A stretch of 64,000 nucleotides of DNA, from NCBI RefSeq assembly GCF_002847285.1, contig NZ_CP025407.1, positions 6,823,001-6,887,000 of the forward strand, given 5' to 3'. Below, piece by piece: positions 35,168-43,739 of this stretch (its first letter is position 1; each line of letters opens with the position of its first letter). The translations under genes were made by a program, and so were the position numbers. Origin of the DNA: Streptomyces sp. CMB-StM0423 (GTDB lineage: Bacteria > Actinomycetota > Actinomycetes > Streptomycetales > Streptomycetaceae). Below the pieces are notes generated by a model, which was not told the origin of the DNA, ran no database searches, and saw nothing but the letters and a program-made list of their open reading frames with translations.

Positions 35168-36181
35168 ATGAACACCGCAGCCAGGGCCGGACTCTTCGCA
35201 GGTGCGCTGGCCGTCGCGTTCGCCGGCGCGTACGGGGTCGGCAGCGCCGTGGGGCCCGTCACCGACGAGGACAGCCCCCCGGCCCACGGCGGCCACGCCG
35301 CGGGCGCGGGCGCAAAGGATGAAGCCGGAAAGGAAGCGGGAAAGAAGGGGGACGGGCACGGCGGCGGCCACGGCGAGGACGCCGGCCCCGCCGCGGGCGG
35401 CCTCCAGCTCTCCGAGTCTGGCTACACGCTCGACCTGGACACCCGGCGGATCGACGCCCGCAGCCCCGCCGAGCTGCGCTTCGCGGTGCGCGGCGCGGAC
35501 GGCGAGCCCGTGACCTCGTACGAGCGGGAGCACGGCAAGGAGCTGCACCTGATCGTCGCCTCCCGCGACCTCGGCACGTACCGCCACCTCCACCCCGTCC
35601 GCGACGCCGCCGGCACCTGGAGCACGCCCGTCGAGCTGCCCAGGGCAGGTGACTACCGCGTCTTCGCCGACTTCGTGCCCACCGGCGGCCCCGAGAACGG
35701 CCTGACCCTGGGCGGTGACCTCGCCGTCGCCGGCGACTACCGCCCGGCGGCGCTCGCCGAGCCGGCGCGGACGGCGACCGTCGACGGGTACGAGGTGACG
35801 CTGGACGGCGCCCTGACGCCGGGCTCCGCCCGCGAGGTGGAGTTCTCCGTCGGGAAGGACGGCAAGCCGGTCACCGACCTCCAGCCGTACCTCGGCGCGT
35901 ACGGGCACCTGGTCGCGCTCCGCGCCGGCGACCTGGCGTACCTGCACGTCCACCCCAACGGCGAGCCCGGCGACGGCAGCACGGAGCCCGGCCCCGAGGT
36001 GGCGTTCTCCGCGACCGCGCCCAGCACCGGTTCGTACCGCCTGTTCCTCGACTTCAAGCACGACGGCGAGGTGCGCACCGCGGCCTTCACGGTCACCGCG
36101 GGCGGCGGCGCGGCCGGGGCGGGCGAGCAGGGCGCGGAGAGCGGGCAGGACGAGGCGGACGGCGGCGGTCACAGCCACTGA
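35168..36181 (+). CDS. Secreted His-rich, copper-linked protein
   Basis: A 337-residue exported protein. An N-terminal hydrophobic segment (LFAGALAVAFAGAYGVGSAVG) serves as signal or anchor. A His/Gly/Lys-rich linker (about 35-75, with HGGGHGED) follows, then two related beta-rich repeats. Repeat 1 has HLIVASRDLGTYRHLHPV and repeat 2 has HLVALRAGDLAYLHVHPN; each ends in an AG.YR.F.DF-like strand. The tail is acidic and ends GGGHSH. Paired HxH motifs and the shared CsoR-type operators suggest extracytoplasmic copper binding or delivery. Not a characterised family that I can name. Confidence 0.75.
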   Translation: MNTAARAGLFAGALAVAFAGAYGVGSAVGPVTDEDSPPAHGGHAAGAGAKDEAGKEAGKKGDGHGGGHGEDAGPAAGGLQLSESGYTLDLDTRRIDARSPAELRFAVRGADGEPVTSYEREHGKELHLIVASRDLGTYRHLHPVRDAAGTWSTPVELPRAGDYRVFADFVPTGGPENGLTLGGDLAVAGDYRPAALAEPARTATVDGYEVTLDGALTPGSAREVEFSVGKDGKPVTDLQPYLGAYGHLVALRAGDLAYLHVHPNGEPGDGSTEPGPEVAFSATAPSTGSYRLFLDFKHDGEVRTAAFTVTAGGGAAGAGEQGAESGQDEADGGGHSH

Positions 36182-36202
36182 CGGCCGTGGTAGACCTGCT
36201 GC

Positions 36203-36979
36203 ATGCGCAGCAGGAAAGCTCTCGTACGCCGCCCCGGACCCCGTCTCGCCGAGGGCCTGGTCACGCACATCGACCGCACGCCGGTCGACGCGGACCGGGC
36301 CCTCGCCCAGTGGCGGTCCTACGTCGCCGCCCTCGAACTGCACGGCTGGGAGACCGCCGAGGTCGAGCCCGCGGACGACTGCCCGGACGCGGTCTTCGTC
36401 GAGGACACGGTGGTGATGTACAAGAACGTCGCCCTCGTCACCCGTCCCGGCGCCGACTCCCGCAAGCCGGAGACCCGCGGCGTCGAGGCCGCCGTGAGCC
36501 TCATGCGCTGCTCCGTGAACCGGGTGCACGCGCCCGGCACGCTCGACGGCGGCGACGTGCTCAAGGTCGGCGACACCATCTACGTGGGCCTCGGCGGGCG
36601 CACCAACACCGACGGCGTCCGGCAGCTCCGCGCCTGCTTCGAGCCGCTCGGCGCCCGCGTCGTCACCGTCCCGGTCACCAAGGTGCTGCACCTGAAGTCC
36701 GGCATCACCGCGCTGCCCGACGGCACCTTCGCCACCCACGCCGGCCTGATCGACACCCCGGAGCTCTTCCCGGGCCGCATCGAGGTGCCGGAGGCCGCCG
36801 GGGCGCACGTCATCCTGCTGGGCGGCGGCGCGCTGCTGATGGCGGCGAGCGCGCCGCAGACGGCCGCGCTGTACGAGGAACTGGGCTACACGCCGGTGCC
36901 CGTGGACATCAGCGAGTTCGAGAAGCTCGAAGGCTCGGTGACCTGCCTGTCGGTACGCATGCGCGGCCTGTACGCCTGA
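36203..36979 (+). CDS. ddaH: Dimethylarginine dimethylaminohydrolase
   Basis: A 258-residue cytoplasmic amidinotransferase-fold enzyme that hydrolyses methylated arginine to citrulline and dimethylamine; close relatives are arginine deiminases. Catalytic elements are visible: FVEDTVV (acidic residues), TLDGGDVLKVG, the His in VLHLKSGITALPDG and the nucleophile Cys in GSVTCLSVRMR near the C-terminus. It starts 21 bases after the His-rich gene and could be co-transcribed, though the ribosome-binding site is weak. Its end is marked by a bidirectional terminator. Confidence 0.92.
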   Translation: MRSRKALVRRPGPRLAEGLVTHIDRTPVDADRALAQWRSYVAALELHGWETAEVEPADDCPDAVFVEDTVVMYKNVALVTRPGADSRKPETRGVEAAVSLMRCSVNRVHAPGTLDGGDVLKVGDTIYVGLGGRTNTDGVRQLRACFEPLGARVVTVPVTKVLHLKSGITALPDGTFATHAGLIDTPELFPGRIEVPEAAGAHVILLGGGALLMAASAPQTAALYEELGYTPVPVDISEFEKLEGSVTCLSVRMRGLYA

Positions 36980-36981
36980 GG

Positions 36982-37006
36982 CGGCGGCGGGGCGACCCCG
37001 CCGCCG
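36982..37006. terminator. Bidirectional hairpin terminator
   Basis: CGGCGGCGGGG pairs perfectly over 11 bp with its complement across a 3-base loop, between the convergent ddaH and SARP genes. Confidence 0.75.
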
Positions 37007-37015
37007 GCCGCGGGC

Positions 37016-40000
37016 TCAGCGGCTCTCCGCCGCCACCCGCAGCGGGTCGCGCGGGGTGCGGAAGGACTGGGGCAGGTCGAGGGGCGGGGTGAGGTGGCCC
37101 CCGAGGCGGCGGCCTGCGGCGACGGGGGCCCGGAGGGCCGCGGGCAGGCCGACTGACGCGCGTAGAGCCGAGGCCTGACGACGTACCCTGGCGGCCGCCA
37201 CCTCACCCCCCGCGCCGCCCGCCGCGGCGTGCGCGGCGGCGAGCACGTCGAGCGTGCGCGACGTCCAGTACGGGGTGTCGAGATGCCGCCAGATCGACAG
37301 CGCCTGCCGCGCCGTCGCCTTGGCCTCCGCCGGCCGGTGCGCGTGCAGCAGCAGGTCGGCCTGCGCCCGCAGCGTCAGCGCCTCGCCGAACCGCTCGCCG
37401 AACCGCCGGTACGCCGCCAGGCTCTCGTCGAGCATCCGCTCCCCGCGTGCCGGCTCCCCGGCCACGTCCGTCAGATGCCCCAGCCACTGCAGCGCGTGCA
37501 CCTCGCCCACCCGGTCGCCGCTCTCCACCGCCAGCTCACAGCTCCGCAGCATCCGCGCCGCCGCGGCGTGCACGCGGCCGACGGCGAGGTCGGCGAGGCC
37601 GAGGTTGCGCTCGGCTGACGCCTCGCCGTGCCGGTAGCCGTCCTGCTGCGCGAGGGCCAGCGCCAGGTCGAACTCGCGCCGGGCGGCGCCCGGTTCGCCG
37701 CACTCCAGATGGACGGTGCCGAGGCCGCAGCGCGCGTACGCCTCGGACCGCACGTTGCCGCCCGCCCTGGCCCGCTCGATGCCGCGGCGCAGACAGGCGG
37801 CGGCCTGCGCGTACTGCCCGCGCAGCCGCAGCAGCACGCCGAGGCCCGCCGCGGCGGCGGATTCGGCGGGGTGGTGGGCGCCGGTGTCCGTACGGCCGTC
37901 GCGTGCCGGGTCGCGGGGGCGGTCGCCGGGCTTCGCACGGGGGACCGCGCGCGGGCGGTCCAGCGCCGCGAACTCCTTCAGCGACCGCTTGAAGGCCGTC
38001 ACCGCCTCGCCATAGTGGTCCTGTACGGTCTCCAGCTCGCCCAGGTTGCGGTGCAGGACGGCGACGCCGAGCCGGTCGCCGGCCGCGGTCGCCGCGGCCA
38101 GCGCCGTACGGTGCGTCTCGCGCCAGTCGTCGAAGTGCGCGGACGACTCGAAGAACGCCGCCAGCGCCGCCGCCAGCCGCCACGCGGTGCCCGCATCGCC
38201 GGCGTCGGCCGCCTGGCGGACGAGGGCGCGCAGCGTGGTCCGTTCGGCCTCCAGCCAGGCCAGCGGCTCCGCCGCGACCCGGGCCGCCTCTGCCGCCGGC
38301 GGGCTGTGGCCGGGCGCCGGCACCTTGACCCGGCCGGAGAAGCCGGAGGACAGGGCGTCGTCGGCGCGGCGGGCGAGGTCGAGGTAGGCGGTGTGGACGC
38401 GGCCGAGGGCGGCGGCGCGTTCGGCGGGCGGCTCCTGGGCGTGGGCGCGCTCGCGGGCGTAGAGGCGCAGGAGGTCGTGGAGGCGGTAGCGGGGTTCCGC
38501 GGCGGGGTCGGGGGCGTGGACCTCGACGAGGTGGTTGTCGACCAGGGCGTCGAGGGACCGCTCGGCGAGGGCCGCGGGATCGGCCGGAGGCCGGCCGCCG
38601 CGTGCCGTGTCGCCTCCGGCCGTGTCGCTTCCGGCCGTGTCGCTTCCGGCTGCTCCGTCTCCGCCCGCTCCGTCTCCGGCCGCAGCGCCCGGTGCGTCGC
38701 CGAGGAGCGCCGCCACCACCCAGCCGGGCACCGTCGGCACGTCCAGCAGGCCCAGGAGCCGGAACGCGCGCTGCGCCGCCGGGTCGAGCGCCGCGTAGCC
38801 CAGCGTGACGCTGGCCCGTACCTCCAGGTCGCCCGCGACCAGCTCGTCCAGCCGCCGCCGCTCATCGGCCAGCGCGTCCGCCAGCCGCGGCAGCGACAGG
38901 TGCCGCCTGGTCGCCAGCCGGGCGCCCGCGATGCGCAGCGCGAGCGGCAGGTTGCCGCACTGCGCCGCGATCCGCACGGCGACGGCGGGATCCCTGCGGG
39001 TACGGTCGTCGCCGGCCGCCCGCGCCAGGAGTTCCAGCGCCTCCGCGTCGCTGAGCAGGCCCAGCTCCACGCGCAGGGCGCCTTCGAGGCCGGCGAGGGC
39101 GGCGCGGCTGGTGACGAGCACGGCGCTGTCGCCGGTGCCGGGCAGCAGGGGGCGGATCTGCCGCTCGCAGCCCGCGTTGTCGAGCACGACGAGTACGCGG
39201 CGGTCGGCGAGTTCCGCGCGGTAGCGCCGGGTCCGCTCCTCCAGGCTCTCGGGGATGCCGGCGCCGGTCATGCCGAGGGTCTTGAGCAGGGAGGCCAGCA
39301 CGTCGCCGGTGTCGGCCGGGTGGCCCGCCGCGGTCCGCAAGTCGGCGTGCAACTGGCCGTCGGGGAAGGCGTCGCGGAGCAGATGGGCCGCGTGCACCGC
39401 GAACGTGGACTTGCCGGCGCCCGCGACGCCGGTGACGAGGACCGTGCGCGGCGCGGGGTGACGCGCGTCGACCTGCCACGCGTCGAAGCCGGGGGCCTCG
39501 CGGTCCGCCGCCCCCTCCGGCCGCCCCAGCCACCGCAGCACCTGCACCAACTGCTCCCGCCGCCCCACGAAGTCCGGGATGCGCGCCGGCAGTTGACAGT
39601 ACGCGGGCCGCTCCGCGGCCCCGGGCCGCGGTGCCGGCTCGGGACCGCCCGCCAGCACCGCCGCGTGCACCTCCTGCAACTGCGCCCCCGGCTCCACGCC
39701 CAGCTCGTCCGCCAGCATCCGGCGGGCCCGCGCGTACGTCCGCAGCGCGTCCGAGCGCCGCCCGGCGCGGTGCAGCGCCAGCATCAGCCGGCCCCACAGC
39801 GGCTCCCGCAGCGGGTGCTGCGCGAGCAGCGCGCCCAGCTCCGCGGCCAGTTCCGGGTGCCGGCCGACGGCCAGCTTCGCGTCGGCCAGGTCCTCCCAGG
39901 CCGTCAGCCGGTTCTCCTCCAGACGCGCGGCCTCGGCCCGTACGGCATCGGTGGCGGGCACGTTGGCGAACGCCGGGCCGCGCCACAGCCCCAGCGCCTC

Positions 40001-40375
40001 CGTCAGCGTCTCCACCGCCGCGGCGGGGCGCCGGTCGGCCAGCTCCGCGCGCCCGGCGGCGGCCAGGGTGGCGAAGCGGGCGGCGTCGGTGCCGTCGGGC
40101 TCGACGGCCAGCTCGTAGCCGCCGGGGCGGGTGTGTAACGTCTCCGGGTCGCCGCCCAGGGCGCGGCGCAGCCGGTGCACGTAGACCTGGAGGGACTTGG
40201 CGGCCGAATCCGGCACGTCGTCACCCCACAGCTCCGCGATGAGCGCGTCCGCGGGGACGAACCGGCCCGCGTTGATGAGCAGATGGGCGAGCAGAGCACG
40301 CTGCTTCGCGGCGTTCAGCGTGATCCACCGCGTGCCGTTGCAGACGTCGAGCCTGCCGAGGACCCGATAGCGCAT
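37016..40375 (-). CDS. Large SARP-type regulator (BTAD + NB-ARC + TPR), AfsR-like
   Basis: A 1119-residue pathway-type activator. An OmpR-like winged helix (about 1-95, ending VHRLRRALGGD) and a bacterial transcriptional activation domain (about 95-245) form the SARP core. The STAND ATPase follows, with Walker A VTGVAGAGKST and a Walker-B-like VLVVLDNAG, then winged-helix and TPR-like repeats over the last ~400 residues. A tandem Asp-Thr-Ala-Gly-Gly/Ser stretch sits near residues 585-605. SARPs usually control antibiotic clusters or global metabolism; no cluster is adjacent. The ATG at 40375 is preferred to GTG 40378. Confidence 0.92.
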   Translation of the reverse strand: MRYRVLGRLDVCNGTRWITLNAAKQRALLAHLLINAGRFVPADALIAELWGDDVPDSAAKSLQVYVHRLRRALGGDPETLHTRPGGYELAVEPDGTDAARFATLAAAGRAELADRRPAAAVETLTEALGLWRGPAFANVPATDAVRAEAARLEENRLTAWEDLADAKLAVGRHPELAAELGALLAQHPLREPLWGRLMLALHRAGRRSDALRTYARARRMLADELGVEPGAQLQEVHAAVLAGGPEPAPRPGAAERPAYCQLPARIPDFVGRREQLVQVLRWLGRPEGAADREAPGFDAWQVDARHPAPRTVLVTGVAGAGKSTFAVHAAHLLRDAFPDGQLHADLRTAAGHPADTGDVLASLLKTLGMTGAGIPESLEERTRRYRAELADRRVLVVLDNAGCERQIRPLLPGTGDSAVLVTSRAALAGLEGALRVELGLLSDAEALELLARAAGDDRTRRDPAVAVRIAAQCGNLPLALRIAGARLATRRHLSLPRLADALADERRRLDELVAGDLEVRASVTLGYAALDPAAQRAFRLLGLLDVPTVPGWVVAALLGDAPGAAAGDGAGGDGAAGSDTAGSDTAGGDTARGGRPPADPAALAERSLDALVDNHLVEVHAPDPAAEPRYRLHDLLRLYARERAHAQEPPAERAAALGRVHTAYLDLARRADDALSSGFSGRVKVPAPGHSPPAAEAARVAAEPLAWLEAERTTLRALVRQAADAGDAGTAWRLAAALAAFFESSAHFDDWRETHRTALAAATAAGDRLGVAVLHRNLGELETVQDHYGEAVTAFKRSLKEFAALDRPRAVPRAKPGDRPRDPARDGRTDTGAHHPAESAAAAGLGVLLRLRGQYAQAAACLRRGIERARAGGNVRSEAYARCGLGTVHLECGEPGAARREFDLALALAQQDGYRHGEASAERNLGLADLAVGRVHAAAARMLRSCELAVESGDRVGEVHALQWLGHLTDVAGEPARGERMLDESLAAYRRFGERFGEALTLRAQADLLLHAHRPAEAKATARQALSIWRHLDTPYWTSRTLDVLAAAHAAAGGAGGEVAAARVRRQASALRASVGLPAALRAPVAAGRRLGGHLTPPLDLPQSFRTPRDPLRVAAESR

Positions 40376-40426
40376 CACACCGTCCCCTGGTCACGGTCGT
40401 CGTGAGCTGCTTCGGCGTCACCATCC

Positions 40427-40467
40427 TTGTACTGGGCGGTACATGTCAAGGTCGCGTAGGTCTGCCG
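40427..40467. repeat. Dispersed repeat, copy A
   Basis: The left 27 bases (40427-40453) match 41778-41804 at 24 positions. The right 19 bases (40449-40467) match 41328-41346 at 17. It contains the inverted repeat TGTAC-N6-GTACA and a minus-strand TTGACA, 70 bases upstream of the SARP start. On the minus strand it reads ADLRDLDMYRPVQ. Confidence 0.65.
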
Positions 40468-40815
40468 GGGAGACAACCGCCTTGAGCTGCGATGATGTGA
40501 ACCCCTTGATCGGAAGCACGGGCGCCAGGGATTTCTGAGGGACATTTCGCCGGTCTCCGCCGGACAGCCACCCGTCCATCGCCGAGAGTCCCCGTCGGCC
40601 CGCGTCCGGCGTGCGGGCGGGCTTCCAGCGCGGTGCGACGGGGTCCGGTCGGTGCCGCCGTTGTCCCAGGAGCCCGGGGGCGGGGCCTGTTGGGACGAGG
40701 ACTCCGGTTCGTCCGCCGGGCACCGCCCGACTCTTGTCCGGATCAGGAATCGCCGTCGTTCCCCGCCTGCGGTCGGGATTCGCCGTCGGTATCCCCCTCA
40801 TCGTCAAGGACCTCA

Positions 40816-40980
40816 GTAACCAAGTCCGGCCTCGCGCCCCGGGGCCTCGGCGACCCCACCTGCGGCCTGGCCGTCCACGCCGTCGGCAATGGCGAGCAGC
40901 CGGTGACCGGCGTAACCGGAGTCCTCGTTGCTTTCCCGGACCAGTCCCCGGTGCGAATTCGCCGCGTAGTGCAGCGTCAA
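40816..40980 (-). pseudogene. PP2C-type Ser/Thr phosphatase fragment
   Basis: On the minus strand the last 55 codons before a stop read like the N-terminus of a bacterial PP2C (Stp-type) phosphatase: SHRGLVRESNEDSGYAG followed by RLLAIADGVDGQAAGGVAE. This covers the first metal-binding Asp of NEDS and the ADGxGGxxxG loop, with Gly mutated to Asp within it (ADGVDGQ). Everything downstream, about 180 residues including the other metal ligands, is missing. It is non-functional, a remnant. Confidence 0.75.
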
Positions 40981-41132
40981 GCCGGTCGAGGCGCGGGGCC
41001 CGGGGGCCGACGCTTTGCCGCGGGAGAATCTTCTCCGGCTGGATCGTTTCCCGGTCTGGGTTGGTGCCTGATGAACTCCGGCCGGTGGAGGTGTCACGGG
41101 GTGGTGGGGAGGCAGGGACGGAGCGGGGGACT

Positions 41133-41273
41133 GACCTTGATCGCGACCGGCCGCCCGCCGGGTGAACGCGCCAGGAACACCTGACCCATCCCGCCCAGGC
41201 CGATCCGCGGCGCGATCCGGTATCGGCCCACCTGCTGCGGATCCCCGGGCTCCAAGGCTTCCAACCCGCCCAA
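41133..41273 (-). pseudogene. Ser/Thr protein kinase N-terminal fragment
   Basis: A minus-strand frame contains LEALEPGDPQQVGRYRIAPR, then IGLGGMGQVFLARSPGGRPVAIKV. This is the juxtaposed N-lobe start of a Streptomyces Hanks-type kinase with its glycine-rich loop and the ATP-binding Lys. Similarity ends abruptly right after the Lys; no HRD or DFG motif is found anywhere in the region. Together with the PP2C fragment it suggests a deleted kinase-phosphatase pair. Confidence 0.75.
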
Positions 41274-41327
41274 CCCCCTTACCCGTTCGGCAGCTCCAGA
41301 CGACCACCGTTCGCGCCGGATCATCGT

Positions 41328-41346
41328 AGGTCGCAGAGGTCTGCCG
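41328..41346. repeat. Dispersed repeat, copy C (partial)
   Basis: Nineteen bases matching copy A at 17 positions (AGGTCGC-NN-AGGTCTGCCG). It lies about 55 bases upstream of the kinase fragment in minus-strand orientation. Confidence 0.55.
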
Positions 41347-41777
41347 TCGCAAAGGAAACCGGCCTCCACGCTTGAGGGTGGGGCGACGGAGTCGGCGGGC
41401 CATTTCGGCTCGCGGATATCCGGGACGGGCTCCCGGTTCGTCTCGCGGCGTCCGCTGCGAGGGTCTCCGAGGCGGGGCCGCAGGAGGCGTTGACACTGCC
41501 GGGGCGGATCGGCCGGATGGCTCCTGCGAGGGCTTCACCGAACTCTCCCCCCGAGCGCGGAGAACAACTCGACGATTCCATTCGACGCCCCGAGGAGTAG
41601 CGCAGCCCCGCCGGCTGCCACAGCTCCGCGTTTGCAGTTCCGCTCGGCCTGATGGCCACCGGAATAGTGGCCCAGGCTGTCCGGTCGCCAGCGAGCATCA
41701 ACGGCATCCGGAAAAGGGCATGCCAAGGAGAACGGGAAGAGAACGGAAGGAAGTTGCAGGAGCCTGCTGCCGTCTCT

Positions 41778-41804
41778 TTGTCCTGGGCCGTACATGTCGA
41801 GGTC
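41778..41804. repeat. Dispersed repeat, copy B (partial)
   Basis: Twenty-seven bases matching copy A at 24 positions, in the same orientation, including the GTACATGTC core. On the minus strand it reads DLDMYGPGQ. Confidence 0.6.
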
Positions 41805-41952
41805 ACCCGTGTCGCGGCAGGCCGCGGCCGCGCAACCGTCGCGCAACCGCCGCGCTCCGGCCATCGCGTAGACACGTGCCGAAGTGCCGTCCCGCGATCG
41901 GAGCCCGCACGGAGTTCCCCGGACCCCCACCGCAGTAGGAGAGCGATTCGCG

Positions 41953-43713
41953 ATGTCACTCAGCCGTACGGGGTCCTGGCGCCCCCTGCTCGCCGGCCTG
42001 GCGGCCCTCGCCACCCTCGGCGGGCTCACCGCCGCGGGCCCGGCCGCCGCCGCGTCCCCGCCCGACACCGGCAGAACCGTCGACTACCGCGGTTACGAGG
42101 TCACCGTCCCGGCCGGCTGGCGGGTCGTCGACCTCGCCGCGGACCCGGGCGCGTGCATCCGCTTCGACCGCCCCGCCGTCTACGTCGGCGAGCCCGGCGA
42201 CCAGAGCTCCTGCCCGCCGGGGCTCAAGGGCCGTACCGCAGGGCTCGTCGTGGAGCCGATCGACGCCGGGGCCGCGCGGCAGACCACCGCGGCCACCGCC
42301 GTCGCCCCGCGCGGCCGCGCGACGGCGCCCGCGGCGAAGTCCCGCGACGGCGCGATCCAGGTGGCCGTCGAGGACGCGGGCGTCCTGGTCACCGCCGCAC
42401 ACGGGCCCGCGACCGAGGACCTGGTACGCGACGTCCTCGCCGGCGCCGAGCTGACGGCCGCCGCCGAGCGCACAGAACTGCCCGCCGCCGGCGCTCCGTC
42501 CGGGGGCGCCGCGCAGCCGACGGCCGCCGCGGGGCCGCAGCCCGGTGACTTCCGCGGCCAGGGCTTCGACGCCTGCGCCGCGCCGTCGCAGACCGCGATG
42601 GACGCCTGGCTCGCCGGCTCCCCGTACCGCGCCGTGGGCGTCTACATCTCCGGCGCCACCCGCGCCTGCGCGCAGCCCAACCTCACCGCGAGCTGGGTGA
42701 CGAACCAGACGAACAAGGGCTGGCACCTCATCCCCATCGACGTCGGCCGGCAGGCGCCGTGCAGCAGCTTCTCCAACAAGATGTCGGCCGACCCCGTCAC
42801 CGCCCGCGCCCAGGGCGTCAGCGCCGCCAACGCCTCGGTGACCGCCGCCCAGAGTCTCGGCATCCCGGCCGGCAGCGCCCTCTACTCCGACATCGAGGGC
42901 TACACCTCCACCGCCTCCTGCAAGGCCGCGGTCATGAGCTACGTCTCCGGCTGGACCGAGGGCCTGCACGCCAAGGGCTACCTCTCCGGCCTGTACTCCA
43001 GCGCCTCCTCCGGCATCCGGGACGCGGCCAGCGTCTACGACGACGCCCGCTACCTGCGCGTGGACCACCTGTGGTTCGCGTGGTGGAACGGCGTCGCCGA
43101 CACCGACGCCGGCTCGTACGTCCCGGACTCCTACTGGGCCGGCCACCAGCGCATCCACCAGTACGTCGGCGAGGTCTACGAGACGTACGGCGGCCAGCGC
43201 CTGCACATCGACCGCAACTACCTCGACGTCGGCCAGGGCACCCCGCCGCCCGTCACCTGTACCACCGCCAACCTGAGCTTCAACGCCTACGGAACTATCC
43301 GCTCCGGCTCGACGGGCGCCCTGGTCGACGCCGCCCAGTGCCTCCTGAAGGCCGCGGGACACGACCCCGGCGGCGCCACCCCGACCGGTACCTTCGACGC
43401 CGGCACCGTCACCGCCACGAAGGCGTTCCAGACCGCCAGGGGCCTGACCGCGGACGGCGTCATCGGCCCCCGCACCTGGACCGCGCTGCTGGCCCGCGGC
43501 ACCACGCCCACCCTGCAGAACGGCTCCACCGGCGACGCCGTCACCCGGCTCCAGCGCGCCCTGACCGCCGCGCTCGGCCGCACCGTCGGCATCGACGGCA
43601 TCTTCGGCCCCGGTACGCAGACGGCCGTACGCGACTACCAGACCAGCCGTGGGCTCGGCGTGGACGGCATCGTCGGCCCGGCGACCTGGGGCGCGCTGCA
43701 GGCAGGCAAGTGA
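41953..43713 (+). CDS. Secreted glycoside hydrolase-like protein (DUF1906) with two PG-binding domains
   Basis: A 586-residue exported protein: Sec signal (1-33, LLAGLAALATLGGLTAAGPAAA), a variable N-terminal domain (about 40-190), an Rv2525c-like DUF1906 barrel, and two C-terminal peptidoglycan-binding domains. The DUF1906 barrel (about 200-430) begins GQGFDACAAPSQTAMDAWL and contains AVGVYISG, WHLIPIDVGRQAP and a likely acidic site in LYSDIEGY. The binding domains (about 440-505 and 515-585) repeat TADGVIGPRTWTALL and GVDGIVGPATWGALQ. It is a probable cell-wall lytic or remodelling enzyme. AGGAGAG precedes the ATG. It is followed 26 bases later by a related wall-active gene. Confidence 0.88.
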   Translation: MSLSRTGSWRPLLAGLAALATLGGLTAAGPAAAASPPDTGRTVDYRGYEVTVPAGWRVVDLAADPGACIRFDRPAVYVGEPGDQSSCPPGLKGRTAGLVVEPIDAGAARQTTAATAVAPRGRATAPAAKSRDGAIQVAVEDAGVLVTAAHGPATEDLVRDVLAGAELTAAAERTELPAAGAPSGGAAQPTAAAGPQPGDFRGQGFDACAAPSQTAMDAWLAGSPYRAVGVYISGATRACAQPNLTASWVTNQTNKGWHLIPIDVGRQAPCSSFSNKMSADPVTARAQGVSAANASVTAAQSLGIPAGSALYSDIEGYTSTASCKAAVMSYVSGWTEGLHAKGYLSGLYSSASSGIRDAASVYDDARYLRVDHLWFAWWNGVADTDAGSYVPDSYWAGHQRIHQYVGEVYETYGGQRLHIDRNYLDVGQGTPPPVTCTTANLSFNAYGTIRSGSTGALVDAAQCLLKAAGHDPGGATPTGTFDAGTVTATKAFQTARGLTADGVIGPRTWTALLARGTTPTLQNGSTGDAVTRLQRALTAALGRTVGIDGIFGPGTQTAVRDYQTSRGLGVDGIVGPATWGALQAGK

Positions 43714-43739
43714 CCGGCGATTCCGTGGAGGAGAACGCG

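Larger units (their letters stand above)
40376..41952. other. 1.6-kb region without an intact gene
   Basis: No frame here has both a plausible start and a recognisable full-length product. It holds two kinase/phosphatase fragments, three copies of a short repeat and the presumed SARP promoter (TTGACA at 40449-40444 on the minus strand, no good -10). It looks like a decayed signalling locus. Confidence 0.6.

Noticed and set aside
37016..40375. SARP gene as a marker of an antibiotic biosynthetic cluster
   Set aside because: No PKS, NRPS, terpene, RiPP or tailoring genes are found on either side; malonyl-CoA synthetase alone is not evidence.
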